This document shows, piece after piece, positions 61,994 to 64,000 of a DNA stretch of 64,000 bases. The notes beneath the pieces are model-generated. The model had not been told where the DNA came from, did not search any database, and saw only the letters and a program-made list of their open reading frames with translations. The position numbers and the translations under genes were made by a program. The stretch is from positions 248,001 to 312,000 of the forward strand of contig NZ_CP083666.1 of NCBI RefSeq assembly GCF_020097835.1, in the 5' to 3' direction. The stretch comes from Haloprofundus halobius. Its GTDB lineage: Archaea > Halobacteriota > Halobacteria > Halobacteriales > Haloferacaceae. How positions within the stretch are numbered: position 1 is the stretch's first letter; each line of letters opens with the position of its first letter.

Positions 61994-63195
61994 CGGGCGT
62001 CACCGCGTCGCCGTCCTCCGTGCTGGCGACGCTGCAAAGCGGTGGGGACAATCTCGTCGGCGACGCGCTCTACATTGTCGCGTTCGCGCTCACCGCCACC
62101 GTCGTCGCCGCCGCCGGGGCGTTCGGCTACCGCTGGTACTTTCGGGAGCGACCGCCGCGGGGACTCACCGTCCTGCTCGGGCTGTCGGCCGTGGTGCTCT
62201 ACCTCAACACAGCCAAACTGAGCGACTTCGCCGCCGGCGGGAACGGCGGCGACGACCTCTTTCTCGTGGGGAACGTGCTGTTCAACCTCGGCGCGCTCGC
62301 CGCCGCCACCGTCGGCGCGCCCGTCGGCGCGCAACTCGGCGACGCGCTCGCGACGAACGCGTTCGCGTTCTCGGGCGTCCGCGAACTCGAAGACGAGGTG
62401 AGCCGCGTCGTCCGCTCGGTCGGCCGCGTCATCTCGGTGACGCTCCCCGAGGAGATCGAGGACATGGCCGAGTACGACCCGGTCGCCGACACGACGAAGG
62501 AGACACTCGCCGGGAAGACGCTCCTGTTCCCCCGACGGCTCACGGTCGCGGAACTCCGCGAACGACTCGTCGCGCGCCTCCGCGAGGACTACGGCGTCGG
62601 CCACGTCGACGTCGACCTGACCGAAGCGGGCGAAGTCGAGTATCTCGCGCTCGGCAGTCGCCTCGCCGGTATCGGGCCGACGCTCGCGCCCGGCGGCGTC
62701 GCCATCGCGGTCCGTGGCGACCCCTCGTTCGACGCGAGTCCGGGTGACACCGTGCAGGTGTGGCGCTCCGGTGACGGGGAGGGACCGAACCGAGTGCTGA
62801 CCGGCGAACTTCGCGCGACGGCCGACGACGTGGCGACGCTCGCTATCGACGAGGCGGAGGTCGACCGACTCGACGCCGAGCGCTCGTATCGCCTCGTCAC
62901 GCTTCCGGTCGACCCCGCGGCCGACCGCCAGTTCGCGGCGCTGCTCCGGACCGCCGAGGAGACGATGGGCGTCGTCACTGTCGCCGAGACGGACTCCGGG
63001 TCGCACGCGACGGTCGGCGACCTCGCGACGACCGTCGTCGCCGTCCGCTCGACGACCGGGTCGGTGGAGGCCATCCCGCCGCGGTCGCGGCCGCTCGAAA
63101 CGGGCGACACGCTCTACGTTATCGCGCGTCCGGACGAACTGCGCCGCCTCGAACGCACTATCGGGACGGCGACCGACGTGGCGAGCGACGACTGA
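61990..63195 (+). CDS. Membrane protein with RCK_C (TrkA-C) domain, second of pair
   Basis: A 401-residue protein with the same design as its upstream partner: three N-terminal helices (about 20-45, 55-72, 90-115) then two TrkA-C-like parts, the last ending SRPLETGDTLYVIARPDEL. It starts at GTG 61990 within the stop of the previous gene. The two are distant paralogues, so a heteromer is likely. No pore or NAD-binding loop is seen. Confidence 0.8.
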   Translation: MTGVTASPSSVLATLQSGGDNLVGDALYIVAFALTATVVAAAGAFGYRWYFRERPPRGLTVLLGLSAVVLYLNTAKLSDFAAGGNGGDDLFLVGNVLFNLGALAAATVGAPVGAQLGDALATNAFAFSGVRELEDEVSRVVRSVGRVISVTLPEEIEDMAEYDPVADTTKETLAGKTLLFPRRLTVAELRERLVARLREDYGVGHVDVDLTEAGEVEYLALGSRLAGIGPTLAPGGVAIAVRGDPSFDASPGDTVQVWRSGDGEGPNRVLTGELRATADDVATLAIDEAEVDRLDAERSYRLVTLPVDPAADRQFAALLRTAEETMGVVTVAETDSGSHATVGDLATTVVAVRSTTGSVEAIPPRSRPLETGDTLYVIARPDELRRLERTIGTATDVASDD

Positions 63196-63273
63196 GCGGC
63201 CGACCGGGCGACGTGGGTTTTGTGCTCCGGGAACCCCGCAACCCTCATGTGGTCCGCGCGGCGAGTGGTGCGC

Positions 63274-63546
63274 ATGCAGTGGAAGCTCTTTGCGGACCTC
63301 GCGGAGACGGCCGGGGGTCGGACCGTCTCGGTCGACGCCGACTGTGAGACGGTCGGCGACGCACTCGACGCGCTGCTCTCGGCGCGTCCGGCGCTCGAAG
63401 CGCGCGTCCTCGACGACGACGGGGAGGTGCGCGACCACATCAACGTCCTCCGAAACGGCGAGAACGTGTCTACGAGCGAGGGTCTCGACACGCCCGTCGC
63501 CGACGGCGACGAACTCGCGCTGTTCCCGCCGGTCAGCGGCGGCTGA
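63274..63546 (+). CDS. samp1: Small archaeal modifier protein SAMP1 (ubiquitin-like)
   Basis: A 90-residue beta-grasp protein opening MQWKLFADLAETAGG and ending LALFPPVSGG; the terminal Gly-Gly is used for adenylation by UbaA and attachment to lysines or for sulphur transfer. The match to Haloferax SAMP1 is close in length and ends. In Haloferax it forms conjugates and is needed for molybdenum cofactor enzymes. The gene follows the RCK_C pair by 78 nt. Confidence 0.93.
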   Translation: MQWKLFADLAETAGGRTVSVDADCETVGDALDALLSARPALEARVLDDDGEVRDHINVLRNGENVSTSEGLDTPVADGDELALFPPVSGG

Positions 63547-63749
63547 GGTTTATTAACGAACACGGGGCCAACTCGCGACGTGACCTGACGACGGTCGCGA
63601 GGGAGTCGAGGCGGGTGTGCGGCGCACTCTCTCGAGAGCGCGCCGCCTGTTCGCCGCTCGAAGCCACTACGTCGAGAACAGAGGAGAGAGTCGAGAACGG
63701 AGACGAGTGGGAAACGGAGGAGAGAACCGAGAGCGTCGGCGTCCGGTCG

Positions 63750-64000
63750 TTACTCGGGCCGCGGGCGGGCGACGAACAGCGTCTCGACGACGCTGAACGG
63801 GTCGTACACCGACTGGTGACACTGACAGTACACCGCGTCCGCGCCGCCGAACGTCGCGGACGACCCGGTCGTCTTGTAGCCGGGGACACAACAGAAGTGC
63901 GTGCACTTGTTGAGCCAAGCGATGACGCCCTGAGAGGTACTCGCCTGTAGCCACTGGTTGTTCTGTGCGGCCTCTTCGATGCGCGTACTCCGGATCATCT
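63750..64000 (-). CDS. Rieske 2Fe-2S protein (PetA-like), 5' end outside window
   Basis: The C-terminal 83 or so residues of a Rieske protein run off the right edge. The cluster ligands are CTHFCC and CQCHQSVYDPF. It shares most of its length with the Rieske protein at 5465-6331 (IRSTRIEEAA against IRSVRVERAA), so the two are paralogues. The stop TAA is at 63750-63752. The N-terminus and any Tat signal are not visible. Confidence 0.88.
   Translation of the reverse strand, partial: MIRSTRIEEAAQNNQWLQASTSQGVIAWLNKCTHFCCVPGYKTTGSSATFGGADAVYCQCHQSVYDPFSVVETLFVARPRPE

Noticed and set aside
61852-63438. 528-codon minus-strand frame
   Set aside because: It is antisense to the RCK_C pair and part of samp1, with no recognisable motif.

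Overview
The window comes from a haloarchaeal chromosome, most likely Haloferacaceae. It is GC-rich, its proteins are acidic, many transcripts look leaderless with a TATA-like box about 25-30 nt before the start, and Tat signals are common. Archaeal markers include TFS, SAMP1, an archaeal-type methionine aminopeptidase, HMG-CoA reductase, signal peptidases of the Ser/His type and PetA-like Rieske proteins. About 71 protein genes or remnants are supported. I saw no rRNA, tRNA, CRISPR array, transposase or prophage. The species call is an inference from gene content.

Region by region. 1-7.6 kb: a bidomain siroheme-decarboxylase-like protein (cut by the window edge), a GNAT, a TrpD2-like protein, an M20 hydrolase, an AstE/AspA-type deacylase, a Rieske protein with a membrane partner, a broken lipoprotein leader and a cyclophilin. 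7.7-14 kb: a DUF5802-type protein, a Vms1-like release factor, a DUF1611/dipeptide-epimerase pair resembling DgcN-DgcA, a membrane protein, PspA and an alpha/beta hydrolase. 14.0-14.3 kb: an AT-rich pocket holding a small membrane gene broken by an in-frame TGA. 14.3-18 kb: a five-gene leftward run from an MptG-like gene through a KaiC-like protein and two Zn/coiled-coil unknowns to TFS. 18-22 kb: pyrG-guaA and an associated small gene. 22-32 kb: PHP protein, enoyl-reductase-like dehydrogenase, aldo/keto reductase, MFS permease, an orphan 2-oxoacid dehydrogenase E1 alpha/beta pair, a zinc-ribbon ArsR-like regulator and an FNT channel. 31-45 kb: amidohydrolase, hmgA, small membrane proteins, YihY, cupin, a truncated E1-alpha remnant, icd, a mechanosensitive-channel-like protein, isoaspartyl peptidase, a secreted repeat protein, map, peroxiredoxin, a zinc protein and a HIT hydrolase. 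45-51 kb: CDF transporter, two tandem signal peptidases, a lipoprotein, a t6A methylthiotransferase and a PQQ-repeat lipoprotein. 51-59 kb: amino-acid permease-Usp fusion, Lrp-RCK_C regulator, deoC, DUF63, PfkB kinase, a deoxyribosyltransferase-like protein, an HTH regulator and uridine phosphorylase. 59-64 kb: a K+ channel divergent from a pair of membrane-anchored RCK_C proteins, then SAMP1 and a second Rieske gene cut by the window edge.

The genes form several loose modules: nucleotide synthesis (pyrG-guaA), nucleoside breakdown (deoC, PfkB, udp and neighbours), RCK_C-based ion or amino-acid control (53-63 kb), and a likely D-glutamate or dipeptide pathway (9-11 kb). The best candidates for undescribed biology are the channel plus tandem membrane-RCK_C module, the TFS operon of uncharacterised zinc proteins, and the secreted repeat protein at 40.5-42.0 kb. 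Signs of decay are the W-to-stop small membrane gene, the frameshifted lipoprotein leader and the E1-alpha stub.
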